Assembly: GCA_963920705.1 (NCBI GenBank)
Contig: CAWUCO010000232.1
Span: 186,001 to 250,000 of the forward strand
From: Odiellus spinosus
Taxonomy: Eukaryota; Arthropoda; Arachnida; Opiliones; Phalangiidae
DNA length: 64,000 nt
Direction: 5' to 3'
Below are positions 13,601 to 27,690 of the stretch, in pieces (positions within the stretch are counted from its first letter, which is position 1; every line of letters begins with the position of its first letter). Under the pieces are notes generated by a model. It was not told where the DNA came from. It did no database searches and saw only the letters and a program-made list of their open reading frames with translations. A program made the position numbers and the translations under genes.

Positions 13601-16600
13601 CGAGTGGTCTAATTTTGTCTAAATCGCTTAAAAATCAAAAGTTTTGTGTCCATTTGAATCCAATAATCTTGGATTTTTAAGCGTTTTTGCTTAATTTTAA
13701 CCAATTTTATATTGGTCACAATTTTGCAATTTAGACAAAACCAAAGTCATTCGAAAGAGCAATTAATGGACAGTCTAAATAACAAGAGTTTTCAAAAATC
13801 CGTTGAAAAACTAGAAAAATATGGCCAATTCAAGAAACCATACAATATCAAAATAGTCAAATTTCAGATTTTCAAAATTCGCTTTTTGATATTAGATGTT
13901 TTTTGAATTGTCCATATTTTCCATGTTTTTCAAAGGATTTTCCAAAACTCTTGTTTTTTAGATAGACCAATATTTGCTCTTTCGAGTGGTCTTAATTTTG
14001 TCTAAATCGCTTAAAAATCAAAAGTTTTGTGTCCATTTGAATCCAATAATCTTGGATTTTTAAGCGTTTTTGCTTAATTTTAACCAATTTTATATTTGTC
14101 ACAATTTTGCAATTTAGACAAAACCAAAGTCATTCGAAAGAGCAATTAATGGACAGTCTAAATAACAAGAGTTTTCAAAAATCCGTTGAAAAACAAGAAA
14201 AATATGGCCAATTCAAGAAACCATACAATATCAAAATAGTCAAATTTCAGATTTTAAAAATTCGCTTTTTGATATTAGATGTTTTTTGAATTGTCCATAT
14301 TTTCCATGTTTTTCAACGGATTTTCCAAAACTCTTGTTTTTTAGATAGACCAATATTTGCTCTTTCGAGTGGTCTTAATTTTGTCTAAATCGCTTAAAAA
14401 TCAAAAGTTTTGTGTCCATTTGAATCCAATAATCTTGGATTTTTAAGCGTTTTTGCTTTATTTTAACCAATTTTATATTTGTCACAATTTTGCAATTTAG
14501 ACAAAACCAAAGTCATTCGAAAGAGCAATTAATGGACAGTCTAAATAACAAAAGTTTTCAAAAATCCGTTGAAAAACAAGAAAAATATGGCCAATTCAAG
14601 AAATCATAGAATATCAAAATAGTCAAATTTCAGATATTCAAAATTCGCTTTTTGATATTAGATGTTTTTTGAATTGTCCATATTTTCCATGTTTTTCAAC
14701 GGATTTTCCAAAACTCTTGATTTTCAGATAGACCAATATTTGCTCTTTCGAGTGGTCTTAATTTTGTCTAAATCGCTTAAAAATCAAAAGTTTTGTGTCC
14801 ATTTGAATCCAATAATCTTGGATTTTTAAGCGTTTTTGCTTAATTTTAACCAATTTTATATTGGTCACAATTTTGCAATTTAGACAAAACCAAAGTCATT
14901 CGAAAGAGCAATTAATGGACAGTCTAAATAATAAGAATTTTTTAAAAATCCGTTGAAAAACAAGAAAAATATGGCCAATTCAAGAAACCATACAATATCA
15001 AAATAGTCAAATTTCAGATTTTCAAAATTCGCTTTTTGATATTAGATGCTTTTTGAATTGTCCATATTTTCCATGTTTTTCAACGGATTTTCCAAAACTC
15101 TTGTTTTTTAGATAGACCAATATTTGCTCTTTCGAGTGGTCTTAATTTTGTCTAAATCGCTTAAAAATCAAAAGTTTTGTGTCCATTTGAATCCAATAAT
15201 CTTGGATTTTTAAGCGTTTTTGCTTAATTTTAACCAATTTTATATTTGTCACGTCTTGGCAATTTAGACAAAACCAAAGTCATTCGAAAGAGCAATTAAT
15301 GAACAGTCTAAATAACAAGAGTTTTCAAAAATCCGTTGAAAAACAAGAAAAATATGGCCAATTCGAGAAACCATACAATATCAAAATAGTCAAATTTCAG
15401 ATTTTCAAAATTCGCTTTTTGATATTAGATGTTTTTTGAATTGTCCATATTTTCCATGTTTTTCAACGGATTTTCCAAAACTCTTGATTTTCAGATAGAC
15501 CAATATTTGCTCTTTCGAGTGGTCTTAATTTTGTCTAAATCGCTTAAAAATCAAAAGTTTTGTGTCCATTTGAATCCAATAATCTTGGATTTTTAAGCGT
15601 TTTTGCTTAATTTTAACCAATTTTATATTGGTCACAATTTTGCAATTTAGACAAAACCAAAGTCATTCGAAAGAGCAATTAATGGACAGTCTAAATAACA
15701 AAAGTTTTCAAAAATCCGTTGAAAAACAAGAAAAATATGGCCAATTCAAGAAATCATAGAATATCAAAATAGTCAAATTTCAGATTTTCAAAATTCGCTT
15801 TTTGATATTAGATGTTTTTTGAATTGTCCATATTTTCCATGTTTTTCAACGGATTTTCCAAAACTCTTGTTTTTCAGATAGACCAATATTTGCTCTTTCG
15901 AGTGGTCTTAATTTTGTCTAAATCGCTTAAAAATCAAAAGTTTTGTGTCCATTTGAATCCAATAATCTTGGATTTTTAAGCGTTTTTGCTTAATTTTAAC
16001 CAATTTTATATTGGTCACAATTTTGCAATTTAGACAAAACCAAAGTCATTCGAAAGAGCAATTAATGGACAGTCTAAATAATAAGAATTTTTTAAAAATC
16101 CGTTGAAAAACAAGAAAAATATGGCCAATTCAAGAAACCATACAATATCAAAATAGTCAAATTTCAGATTTTCAAAATTCGCTTTTTGATATTAGATGTT
16201 TTTTGAATTGGCTATATTTTCCATGTTTTTCAACGGATTTTCCAAAACTCTTGTTTTTTAGATAGACCAATATTTGCTCTTTCGAGTGGTCTTAATTTTG
16301 TCTAAATCGCTTAAAAATCAAAAGTTTTGTGTCCATTTTAATCCAATAATCTTGGATTTTTAAGCGTTTTTGCTTAATTTTAACCAATTTTATATTTGTC
16401 ACAATTTTGCAATTTAGACAAAACCAAAGTCATTCGAAAGAACAATTAATGGACAGTCTAAATAATAAGAGTTTTCAAAAATCCGTTGAAAAACAAGAAA
16501 AATATGGCCAATTCAAGAAATCATAGAATATCAAAATAGTCAAATTTCAGATTTTCAAAATTCGTTTTTTGATATTAGATGTTTTTTGAATTGTCCATAT

Positions 16601-16739
16601 TTTCCATGTTTTTCAACGGATTTTCCAAAACTCTTGATTTTCAGATAGACCAATATTTGCTCTTTCGAGTGGTCTTAATTTTGTCTAAATCGCTTAAAAA
16701 TCAAAAGTTTTGTGTCCATTTTAATCCAATAATCTTGGA

Positions 16740-19000
16740 TTTTTAAGTGTTTTTGCTTTATTTTAACCAATTTTATATTTGTCACAATTTTGCAATTTAG
16801 ACAAAACCAAAGTCATACGAAAGAGCAATTAATGGACAGTCTAAATAACAAGAGTTTTCAAAAATCCGTTGAAAAACCAGAAAAATATGGCCAATTCAAG
16901 AAATCATACAATATCAAAATAGTCAAATTTCAGATTTTAAAAATTCGCTTTTTGATATTAGATGCTTTTTGAATTGTCCATATTTTCCATGTTTTTCAAC
17001 GGATTTTCCAAAACATTTGTTTATTAGATAGACCAATATTTGCTCTTTCGAGTGGTCTTAATTTTGTCTAAATCGCTTAAAAATCAAAAGTTTTTTGTCC
17101 ATTTGAATCCAATAATCTTGGATTTTTAAGTGTTTTTGCTTTATTTTAACCAATTTTATATTTGTCACAATTTTGCAATTTAGACAAAACCAAAGTCATT
17201 CGAAAGAGCAATTAATGGACAGTCTAAATAACAAGAGTTTTCAAAAATCCGTTGAAAAACAAGAAAAATATGGCCAATTCAAGAAATCATAGAATATCAA
17301 AATAGTCAAATTTCAGATTTTCAAAATTCGCTTTTTGATATTAGATGCTTTTTGAATTGTCCATATTTTCCATGTTTTTCAATGGATTTTCCAAAACTCT
17401 TGATTTTCAGATAGACCAATATTTGCTCTTTCGAGTGGTCTTAATTTTGTCTAAATCGCTTAAAAATCAAAAGTTTTGTGTCCATTTGAATCCTATAATC
17501 TCGGATTTTTAAGCGTTTTTGCTTAATTTTAACCAATTTTATATTTGTCACAATTTTGCAATTTAGACAAAACCAAAGTCATTCGAAAGAGCAATTAATG
17601 GACAGTCTAAATAATAAGAGTTTTCAAAAATCCGTTGAAAAACAAGAAAAATATGGCCAATTCAAGAAATCATAGAATATCAAAATAGTCAAATTTCAGA
17701 TTTTAAAAATTCGCTTTTTGATATTAGATGTTTTTTGAATTGGCTATATTTTCCATGTTTTTCAACGGATTTTCCAAAACTCTTGTTTTTTAGATAGACC
17801 AATATTTGCTCTTTCGAGTGGTCTTAATTTTGTCTAAATCGCTTAAAAATCAAAAGTTTTGTGTCCATTTTAATCCAATAATCTTGGATTTTTAAGTGTT
17901 TTTGCTTTATTTTAACCAATTTTATATTTGTCACAATTTTGCAATTTAGACAAAACCAAAGTCATACGAAAGAGCAATTAATGGACAGTCTAAATAACAA
18001 GAGTTTTCAAAAATCCGTTGAAAAATAAGAAAAATATGGCCAATTCAAGAAATCATACAATATCAAAATAGTCAAATTTCAGATTTTAAAAATTCGCTTT
18101 TTGATATTAGATGCTTTTTGAATTGTCCATATTTTCCATGTTTTTCAACGGATTTTCCAAAACTTTTGTTTATTAGATAGACCAATATTTGCTCTTTCGA
18201 GTGGTCTTAATTTTGTCTAAATCGCTTAAAAATCAAAAGTTTTGTGTCCATTTGAATCCTATAATCTCGGATTTTTAAGCGTTTTTGCTTAATTTTAACC
18301 AATTTTATATTTGTCACAATTTTGCAATTTAGACAAAACCAAAGTCATTCGAAAGAGCAATTAATGGACAGTCTAAATAATAAGAGTTTTCAAAAATCCG
18401 TTGAAAAACAAGAAAAATATGGCCAATTCAAGAAATCATAGAATATCAAAATAGTAAAATTTCAGATTTTAAAAATTCGCTTTTTGATATTAGATGTTTT
18501 TTGAATTGGCTATATTTTCCATGTTCTTCAACGGATTTTCCAAAACTCTTGTTTTTTAGATAGACTAATATTTGCTCTTTCGAGTGGTCTTAATTTTGTC
18601 TAAATCGCTTAAAAATCAAAAGTTTTGTGTCCATTTTAATCCAATAATCTTGGATTTTTAAGTGTTTTTGCTTTATTTTAACCAATTTTATATTTGTCAC
18701 AATTTTGCAATTTAGACAAAACCAAAGTCATACGAAAGAGCAATTAATGGACAGTCTAAATAACAAGAGTTTTCAAAAATCCGTTGAAAAACAAGAAAAA
18801 TATGGCCAATTCAAGAAATCATACAATATCAAAATAGTCAAATTTCAGATTTTAAAAATTCGCTTTTTGATATTAGATGCTTTTTGAATTGTCCATATTT
18901 TCCATGTTTTTCAACGGATTTTCCAAAACTTTTGTTTATTAGATAGACCAATATTTGCTCTTTCGAGTGGTCTTAATTTTGTCTAAATCGCTTAAAAATC
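16740..19000 (+). repeat. Local three- and two-monomer higher-order repeats
   Basis: The private change GTCATACGAAAG (usual GTCATTCGAAAG) appears at about 16813, 17962 and 18728, which is 1149 and 766 bp apart. Each time a monomer with TTTGTTTATTAGATAG follows (about 17015, 18167 and 18931). The associated GAATTGGCTATATTTTCC variant is at about 16205, 17738 and 18505. This is a block of recently amplified trimers and dimers inside the forward array. Confidence 0.7.
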
Positions 19001-20999
19001 AAAAGTTTTGTGTCCATTTGAATCCAATAATCTTGGATTTTTAAGTGTTTTTGCTTAATTTTAACCAATTTTATATTTGTCACGTCTTGGCAATTTAGAC
19101 AAAACCAAAGTCATTCGAAAGAGCAATTAATGGACAGTCTAAATAACAAGAGTTTTCAAAAATCCGTTGAAAAACAAGAAAAATATGGCCAATTCGAGAA
19201 ACCATACAATATCAAAATAGTCAAATTTCAGATTTTAAAAATTCGCTTTTTGATATTAGATGTTTTTTGAATTGTCCATATTTTCCATGTTTTTCAACGG
19301 ATTTTCCAAAACTCTTGATTTTCAGATAGACCAATATTTGCTCTTTCGAGTGGTCTTAATTTTGTCTAAATCGCTTAAAAATCAAAAGTTTTGTGTCCAT
19401 TTGAATCCAATAATCTTGGATTTTTAAGCGTTTTTGCTTAATTTTAACCAATTTTATATTTGTCACAATTTTGCAATTTAGACAAAACCAAAGTCATTCG
19501 AAAGAGCAATTAATGGACAGTCTAAATAATAAGAGTTTTCAAAAATCCGTTGAAAAACAAGAAAAATATGGCCAATTCAAGAAATCATAGAATATCAAAA
19601 TAGTCAAATTTCAGATTTTCAAAATTCGCTTTTTGATATTAGATATTTTTTGAATTGTCCATATTTTCCATGTTTTTCAACGGATTTTCCAAAACTCTTG
19701 TTTTTTAGATAGACCAATATTTGCTCTTTCGAGTAGTCTTAATTTTGTCTAAATCGCTTAAAAATCAAAAGTTTTGTGTCCATTTGAATCCAATAATCTT
19801 GGATTTTTAAGTGTTTTTGCTTTATTTTAACCAATTTTATATTTGTCACAATTTTGCAATTTAGACAAAACCAAAGTCATTCGAAAGAGCAATTAATGGA
19901 CAGTCTAAATAACAAGAGTTTTCAAAAATCCGTTGAAAAACAAGAAAAATATGGCCAATTCAAGAAATCATACAATATCAAAATAGTCAAATTTCAGATT
20001 TTAAAAATTCGCTTTTTGATATTAGATGCTTTTTGAATTGTCCATATTTTCCATGTTTTTCAACGGATTTTCCAAAACTTTTGTTTTTTAGATAGACCAA
20101 TATTTGCTCTTTCGAGTGGTCTTAATTTTGTCTAAATCGCTTAAAAATCAAAAGTTTTGTGTCCATTTTAATCCAATAATCTTGGATTTTTAAGTGTTTT
20201 TGCTTAATTTTAACCAATTTTATATTTGTCACAATTTTGCAATTTAGACAAAACCAAAGTCATTCGAAAGAGCAATTAATGGACAGTCTAAATAATAAGA
20301 GTTTTCAAAAATCCGTTGAAAAACAAGAAATATATGGCCAATTCAAGAAATCATAGAATATCAAAATAGTCAAATTTCAGATTTTCAAAATTCGTTTTTT
20401 GATATTAGATGTTTTTTGAATTGTCCATATTTTCCATCTTTTTCAAGGGATTTTCCAAAACTCATGTTTTTTAGATAGACCAATATTTGCTCTTTCGAGT
20501 GGTCTTAATTTTGTCTAAATCGCTTAAAAATCAAAAGTTTTTTGTTCATTTGAATCCTATTATCTTGGATTTTTAAGCGTTTTTGCTTAATTTTAACCAA
20601 TTTTATATTTGTCACAATTTTGCAATTTAGACAAAACCAAAGTCATTCGAAAGAGCAATTAATGGACAGTCTAAATAATAAGAGTTTTCGAAAATCCGTT
20701 GAAAAACAAGAAAAATATGGCCAATTCAAGAAATCATAGAATATCAAAATAGTCAAATTTCAGATTTTCAAAATTCGCTTTTTGATATTAGATGTTTTTG
20801 AATTGTCCATATTTTCCATGTTTTTCAACGGATTTTCCAAAACTCTTGTTTTTTAGATAGACCAATATTTGCTCTTTCGAGTAGTCTTAATTTTGTCTAA
20901 ATCGCTTAAAAATCAAAAGTTTTGTGTCCATTTGAATCCAATAATCTTGGATTTTTAAGTGTTTTTGCTTTATTTTAACCAATTTTATATTTGTCACAA

Positions 21000-23900
21000 T
21001 TTTGCAATTTAGACAAAACCAAAGTCATTCGAAAGAGCAATTAATGGACAGTCTAAATAACAGGAGTTTTCAAAAATCCGTTGAAAAACAAGAAAAATAT
21101 GGCCAATTCAAGAAATCATACAATATCAAAATAGTCAAATTTCAGATTTTAAAAATTCGCTTTTTGATATTAGATGCTTTTTGAATTGTCCATATTTTCC
21201 ATGTTTTTCAACGGATTTTCCAAAATTCTTGTTTTTTAGATAGACCAATATTTGCTCTTTCGAGTAGTATTAATTTTGTCTAAATCGCTTAAAAATCAAA
21301 AGTTTTGTGTCCATTTGAATCCAATAATCTTGGATTTTTAAGTGTTTTTGCTTTATTTTAACCCATTTTATATTTGTCACAATTTTGCAATTTAGACAAA
21401 ACCAAAGTCATTCGAAAGAGCAATTAATGGACAGTCTAAATAACAAGAGTTTTCAAAAATCCGTTGAAAAACAAGAAAAATATGGCCAATTCAAGAAATC
21501 ATACAATATCAAAATAGTCAAATTTCTGATTTTAAAAATTCGCTTTTTGATATTAGATGCTTTTTGAATTGTCCATATTTTCCATGTTTTTCAACGGATT
21601 TTCCAAAACTCTTGTTTTTTAGATAGACCAATATTTGCTCTTTCGAGTGGTCTTAATTTTGTCTAAATCGCTTAAAAATCAAAAGTTTTGTGTCCATTTT
21701 AATCCAATAATCTTGGATTTTTAAGTGTTTTTGCTTAATTTTAACCAATTTTATATTTGTCACAATTTTGCAATTTAGACAAAACCAAAGTCATTCGAAA
21801 GAGCAATTAATGGACAGTCTAAATAATAAGAGTTTTCAAAAATCCGTTGAAAAACAAGAAAAATATGGCCAATTCAAGAAATAATAGAATATCAAAATAG
21901 TCAAATTTCAGATTTTCAAAATTCGCTTTTTGATATTAGATGTTTTTTGAATTGTCCATATTTTCCATGTTTTTCAAGGGATTTTCCAAAACTCATGTTT
22001 TTTAGATAGACCAATATTTGCTCTTTCGAGTGGTCTAATTTTGTCTAAATCGCTTAAAAATCAAAAGTTTTGTGTCCATTTGAATCCAATAATCTTGGAT
22101 TTTAAGTGTTTTTGCTTAATTTTAACCAATTTTATATTTGTCACAATTTTAAATTTAGACAAAACCAAAGTCATTCGAAAGAGCAATTAATGGACAGTCT
22201 AAATAACAAGAGTTTTCAAAAATCCGTTGAAAAACAAGAAAAATATGGCCAATTCAAGAAATCATACAATATCAAAATAGTCAAATTTCAGATTTTAAAA
22301 ATTCGCTTTTTGATATTAGATGTTTTTTGAATTGTCCATATTTTCCATGTTTTTCAACGGATTTTCCAAAACTCTTGATTTTCAGATAGACCAATATTTG
22401 CTCTTTCGAGTGGTCTTAATTTTGTCTAAATCGCTTAAAAATCAAAAGTTTTGTGTCCATTTTAATCCAATAATCTTGGATTTTTGTGTTTTGGCTTTAT
22501 TTTAACCAATTTTATATTTGTCACAATTTTGCAATTTAGACAAAACCAAAGTCATTCGAAAAAGCAATTAATGGACAGTCTAAATAACAAGAGTTTTCAA
22601 AAATCCGTTGAAAAACAAGAAAAATATGGCCAATTCAAGAAATCATAGAATATCAAAATAGTCAAATTTCAGATTTTAAAAATTCGCTTTTTGATATTAG
22701 ATGTTTTTTGAATTGTCCATATTTTCCATGTTTTTCAAGGGATTTTCCAAAACTCATGTTTTTTAGATAGACCAATATTTGCTCTTTCGAGTGGTCTTAA
22801 TTTTGTCTAAATCGCTTAAAAATCAAAAGTTTTGTGTTCATTTGAATCCTATAATCTTGGATTTTTAAGCGTTTTTGCTTAATTTTAACCAATTTTATAT
22901 TTGTCACAATTTTGCAATTTAGACAAAACCAAAGTCATTCGAAAGAGCAATTAATGGACAGTCTAAATAATAAGAGTTTTCGAAAATCCGTTGAAAAACA
23001 AGAAAAATATGGCCAATTCAAGAAATCATAGAATATCAAAATAGTCAAATTTCAGATTTTCAAAATTCGCTTTTTGATATTAGATGTTTTTGAATTGTCC
23101 ATATTTTCCATGTTTTTCAACGGATTTTCCAAAACTCTTGTTTTTTAGATAGACCAATATTTGCTCTTTCGAGTAGTCTTAATTTTGTCTAAATCGCTTA
23201 AAAATCAAAAGTTTTGTGTCCATTTGAATCCAATAATCTTGGATTTTTAAGTGTTTTTGCTTTATTTTAACCAATTTTATATTTGTCACAATTTTGCAAT
23301 TTAGACAAAACCAAAGTCATTCGAAAAAGCAATTAATGGACAGTCTAAATAACAAGAGTTTTCAAAAATCCGTTGAAAAACAAGAAAAATATGGCCAATT
23401 CAAGAAATCATACAATATCAAAATAGTCAAATTTCAGATTTTAAAAATTCGCTTTTTGATATTAGATGTTTTTTGAATTGTCCATATTTTCCATGTTTTT
23501 CAACGGATTTTCCAAAACTCTTGATTTTCAGATAGACCAATATTTGCTCTTTCGAGTGGTCTTAATTTTGTCTAAATCGCTTAAAAATCAAAAGTTTTGT
23601 GTCCATTTTAATCCAATAATCTTGGATTTTTAAGTGTTTTTGCTTAATTTTAACCAATTTTATATTTGTCACAATTTTGCAATTTAGACAAAACCAAAGT
23701 CATTCGAAAGAGCAATTAATGGACAGTCTAAATAACAAGAGTTTTCAAAAATCCGTTGAAAAACAAGAAAAATATGGCCAATTCAAGAAATCATAGAATA
23801 TCAAAATAGTCAAATTTCAGATTTTAAAAATTCGCTTTTTGATATTAGATGTTTTTTGAATTGTCCATATTTTCCATGTTTTTCAAGGGATTTTCCAAAA

Positions 23901-26900
23901 CTCATGTTTTTTAGATAGACCAATATTTGCTCTTTCGAGTGGTCTTAATTTTGTCTAAATCGCTTAAAAATCAAAAGTTTTGTGTTCATTTGAATCCTAT
24001 AATCTTGGATTTTTAAGCGTTTTTGCTTAATTTTAACCAATTTTATATTTGTCACAATTTTGCAATTTAGACAAAACCAAAGTCATTCGAAAGAGCAATT
24101 AATGGACAGTCTAAATAATAAGAGTTTTCGAAAATCCGTTGAAAAACAAGAAAAATATGGCCAATTCAAGAAATCATAGAATATCAAAATAGTCAAATTT
24201 CAGATTTTCAAAATTCGCTTTTTGATATTAGATGTTTTTTGAATTGTCCATATTTTCCATGTTTTTCAACGGATTTTCCAAAACTCTTGTTTTTTAGATA
24301 GACCAATATTTGCTCTTTCGAGTAGTCTTAATTTTGTCTAAATCGCTTAAAAATCAAAAGTTTTGTGTCCATTTGAATCCAATAATCTTGGATTTTTAAG
24401 TGTTTTTGCTTTATTTTAACCAATTTTATATTTGTCACAATTTTGCAATTTAGACAAAACCAAAGTCATTCGAAAAAGCAATTAATGGACAGTCTAAATA
24501 ACAAGAGTTTTCAAAAATCCGTTGAAAAACAAGAAAAATATGGCCAATTCAAGAAATCATACAATATCAAAATAGTCAAATTTCAGATTTTAAAAATTCG
24601 CTTTTTGATATTAGATGTTTTTTGAATTGTCCATATTTTCCATGTTTTTCAACGGATTTTCCAAACTCTTGATTTTCAGATAGACCAATATTTGCTCTTT
24701 CGAGTGGTCTTAATTTTGTCTAAATCGCTTAAAAATCAAAAGTTTTGTGTCCATTTTAATCCAATAATCTTGGATTTTTAAGTGTTTTTGCTTAATTTTA
24801 ACCAATTTTATATTTGTCACAATTTTGCAATTTAGACAAAACCAAAGTCATTCGAAAGAGCAATTAATGGACAGTCTAAATAACAAGAGTTTTCAAAAAT
24901 CCGTTGAAAAACAAGAAAAATATGGCCAATTCAAGAAATCATAGAATATCAAAATAGTCAAATTTCAGATTTTCAAAATTCGCTTTTTGATATTAGATGT
25001 TTTTGAATTGTCCATATTTTCCATGTTTTTCAACGGATTTTCCAAAACTCTTGTTTTTTAGATAGACCAATATTTGCTCTTTCGAGTAGTCTTAATTTTG
25101 TCTAAATCGCTTAAAAATCAAAAGTTTTGTGTCCATTTGAATCCAATAATCTTGGATTTTTAAGTGTTTTTGCTTTATTTTAACCAATTTTATATTTGTC
25201 ACAATTTTGCAATTTAGACAAAACCAAAGTCATTCGAAAAAGCAATTAATGGACAGTCTAAATAACAAGAGTTTTCAAAAATCCGTTGAAAAACAAGAAA
25301 AATATGGCCAATTCAAGAAATCATACAATATCAAAATAGTCAAATTTCAGATTTTAAAAATTCGCTTTTTGATATTAGATGCTTTTTGAATTGTCCATAT
25401 TTTCCATGTTTTTCAACGGATTTTCCAAAACTCTTGTTCTTTAGATAGACCAATATTTGCTCTTTCGAGTAGTATTAATTTTGTCTAAATCGCTTAAAAA
25501 TCAAAAGTTTTGTGTCCATTTTAATCCAATAATCTTGGATTTTTAAGTGTTTTTGCTTAATTTTAACCAATTTTATATTTGTCACAATTTTGCAATTTAG
25601 ACAAAACCAAAGTCATTCGAAAGAGCAATTAATGGACAGTCTAAATAACAAGAGTTTTCAAAAATCCGTTGAAAAACAAGAAAAATATGGCCAATTCAAG
25701 AAATCATAGAATATCAAAATAGTCAAATTTCAGATTTTCAAAATTCGCTTTTTGATATTAGATGTTTTTGAATTGTCCATATTTTCCATGTTTTTCAACG
25801 GATTTTCCAAAACTCTTGTTTTTTAGATAGACCAATATTTGCTCTTTCGAGTAGTCTTAATTTTGTCTAAATCGCTTAAAAATCAAAAGTTTTGTGTCCA
25901 TTTGAATCCAATAATCTTGGATTTTTAAGTGTTTTTGCTTAATTTTAACCAATTTTATATTTGTCACAATTTTGCAATTTAGACAAAACCAAAGTCATTC
26001 GAAAGAGCAATTAATGGACAGTCTAAATAACAAGAGTTTTCAAAAATCCGTTGAAAAACAAGAAAAATATGGCCAATTCAAGAAATCATAGAATATCAAA
26101 ATAGTCAAATTTCAGATTTTCAAAATTCGCTTTTTGATATTAGATGTTTTTGAATTGTCCATATTTTCCATGTTTTTCAACGGATTTTCCAAAACTCTTG
26201 TTTTTTAGATAGACCAATATTTGCTCTTTCGAGTAGTCTTAATTTTGTCTAAATCGCTTAAAAATCAAAAGTTTTGTGTCCATTTGAATCCAATAATCTT
26301 GGATTTTTAAGTGTTTTTGCTTTATTTTAACCAATTTTATATTTGTCACAATTTTGCAATTTAGACAAAACCAAAGTCATTCGAAAAAGCAATTAATGGA
26401 CAGTCTAAATAACAAGAGTTTTCAAAAATCCGTTGAAAAACAAGAAAAATATGGCCAATTCAAGAAATCATACAATATCAAAATAGTCAAATTTCAGATT
26501 TTAAAAATTCGCTTTTTGATATTAGATGCTTTTTGAATTGTCCATATTTTCCATGTTTTTCAACGGATTTTCCAAAACTCTTGTTCTTTAGATAGACCAA
26601 TATTTGCTCTTTCGAGTAGTATTAATTTTGTCTAAATCGCTTAAAAATCAAAAGTTTTGTGTCCATTTGAATCCAATAATCTTGGATTTTTAAGTGTTTT
26701 TGCTTTATTTTAACCCATTTTATATTTGTCACAATTTTGCAATTTAGACAAAACCAAAGTCATTCGAAAGAGCAATTAATGGACAGTCTAAATAACAAGA
26801 GTTTTCAAAAATCCGTTGAAAAACAAGAAAAATATGGCCAATTCAAGAAATCATACAATATCAAAATAGTCAAATTTCTGATTTTAAAAATTCGCTTTTT

Positions 26901-27300
26901 GATATTAGATGCTTTTTGAATTGTCCATATATTCCATGTTTTTCAACGGATTTTCCAAAACTCTTGTTTTTTAGATAGACCAATATTTGCTCTTTCGAGT
27001 GGTCTAATTTTGTCTAAATCGCTTAAAAATCAAAAGTTTTGTGTCCATTTGAATCCAATAATCTTGGATTTTAAGTGTTTTTGCTTAATTTTAACCAATT
27101 TTATATTTGTCACAATTTTGCAATTTAGACAAAACCAAAGTCATTCGAAAGAGCAATTAATGGACAGTCTAAATAACAAGAGTTTTCAAAAATCCGTTGA
27201 AAAACAAGAAAAATATGGCCAATTCAAGAAATCATACAATATCAAAATAGTCAAATTTCAGATTTTAAAAATTCGCTTTTTGATATTAGATGTTTTTTGA
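21000..27300 (+). repeat. Dispersed segmental duplication within the forward array
   Basis: A pair of monomers at 21002-21567 reappears at 26354-26919 with the same rare variants. These are TAACCCATTTTATA (21359 and 26711), GAGTAGTATTAATTTTG (about 21263 and 26615) and AAATTTCTGATTTTAAAA (about 21520 and 26872). The offset is 5352 bp, about 14 monomers less a few bases. A second landmark, GGATTTTAAGTG with four T, occurs near 22098 and 27065. Trimer blocks with CGAAAAAGCAATT (23324, 24473, 25237 and 26384) lie between. This is consistent with multi-monomer block duplication. Confidence 0.65.
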
Positions 27301-27600
27301 ATTGTCCATATTTTCCATGTTTTTCAACGGATTTTCCAAAACTCTTGATTTTCAGATAGACCAATATTTGCTCTTTCGAGTGGTCTTAATTTTGTCTAAA
27401 TCGCTTAAAAATCAAAAGTTTTGTGTCCATTTGAATCCTATAATCTTGGATTTTTAAGTGTTTTTGCTTTATTTTAACCAATTTTATATTTGTCACAATT
27501 TTGCAATTTAGACAAAACCAAAGTCATTCGAAAGAGCAATTAATGGACAGTCTAAATAATAAGAGTTTTCAAAAATCCGATGAAAAACAAGAAAAATATG

Positions 27601-27690
27601 GCCAATTCAAAAAACATCTAATATCAAAAAGCGAATTTTTAAAATCTGAAATTTGACTATTTTGATATTGTATGGTTTCTTGAATTGGCC
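27601..27690. repeat. Orientation-switch point of the satellite array (macro-dyad centre)
   Basis: Up to 27610 the sequence is half-unit A in + orientation (...AATATGGCCAATTCAA). From 27611 it continues as the reverse complement of half-unit B (AAAACATCTAATATC...), and every later monomer is in - orientation. CAATTCAA (27603-27610) is common to both and is the shared sequence at the junction. The flanking A half-units are then true inverted copies of each other: the left arm ends at 27610, the right begins at 27680 (TTGAATTGGCC), and the spacer is 69 bp. For at least the first 50 bp the arms differ only at CCGATG versus CCGTTG. Confidence 0.93.

Larger units (their letters stand above)
1..27610 (+). 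repeat. 383 bp satellite array, forward-oriented block
   Basis: Head-to-tail copies of one AT-rich monomer follow each other without interruption. The landmark TTTGCAATTTAGAC recurs at 1089, 1472, 2238, 2621 and so on, with spacings of 383 or multiples of it, varying by 1-3 bases through small indels. About 72 monomers are present and the block is open at the left edge of the window. Monomers differ by scattered substitutions (for example CATACAAT versus CATAGAAT, GATGTTTTTTG versus GATGCTTTTTG, TTTTTTAGATAG versus ATTTTCAGATAG) that recur in patterned series, indicating higher-order repeats. No other sequence interrupts it. Period and organisation are seen directly; a heterochromatic (peri)centromeric location is inferred. 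Confidence 0.97.

Noticed and set aside
22106..22505. Slightly longer or overlapping frames (74 and 61 codons) in the forward array, and a 96-codon frame at 27010-27300
   Set aside because: They result from small deletions in individual monomers (GGATTTTAAG with four T, a shortened linker near 22485) that remove stops or fuse frames. The amino-acid content is only satellite sequence.
1..27610. CRISPR-like array
   Set aside because: The period is 383 bp with the whole unit conserved. There are no short repeats separated by unique spacers, and the context is eukaryotic.
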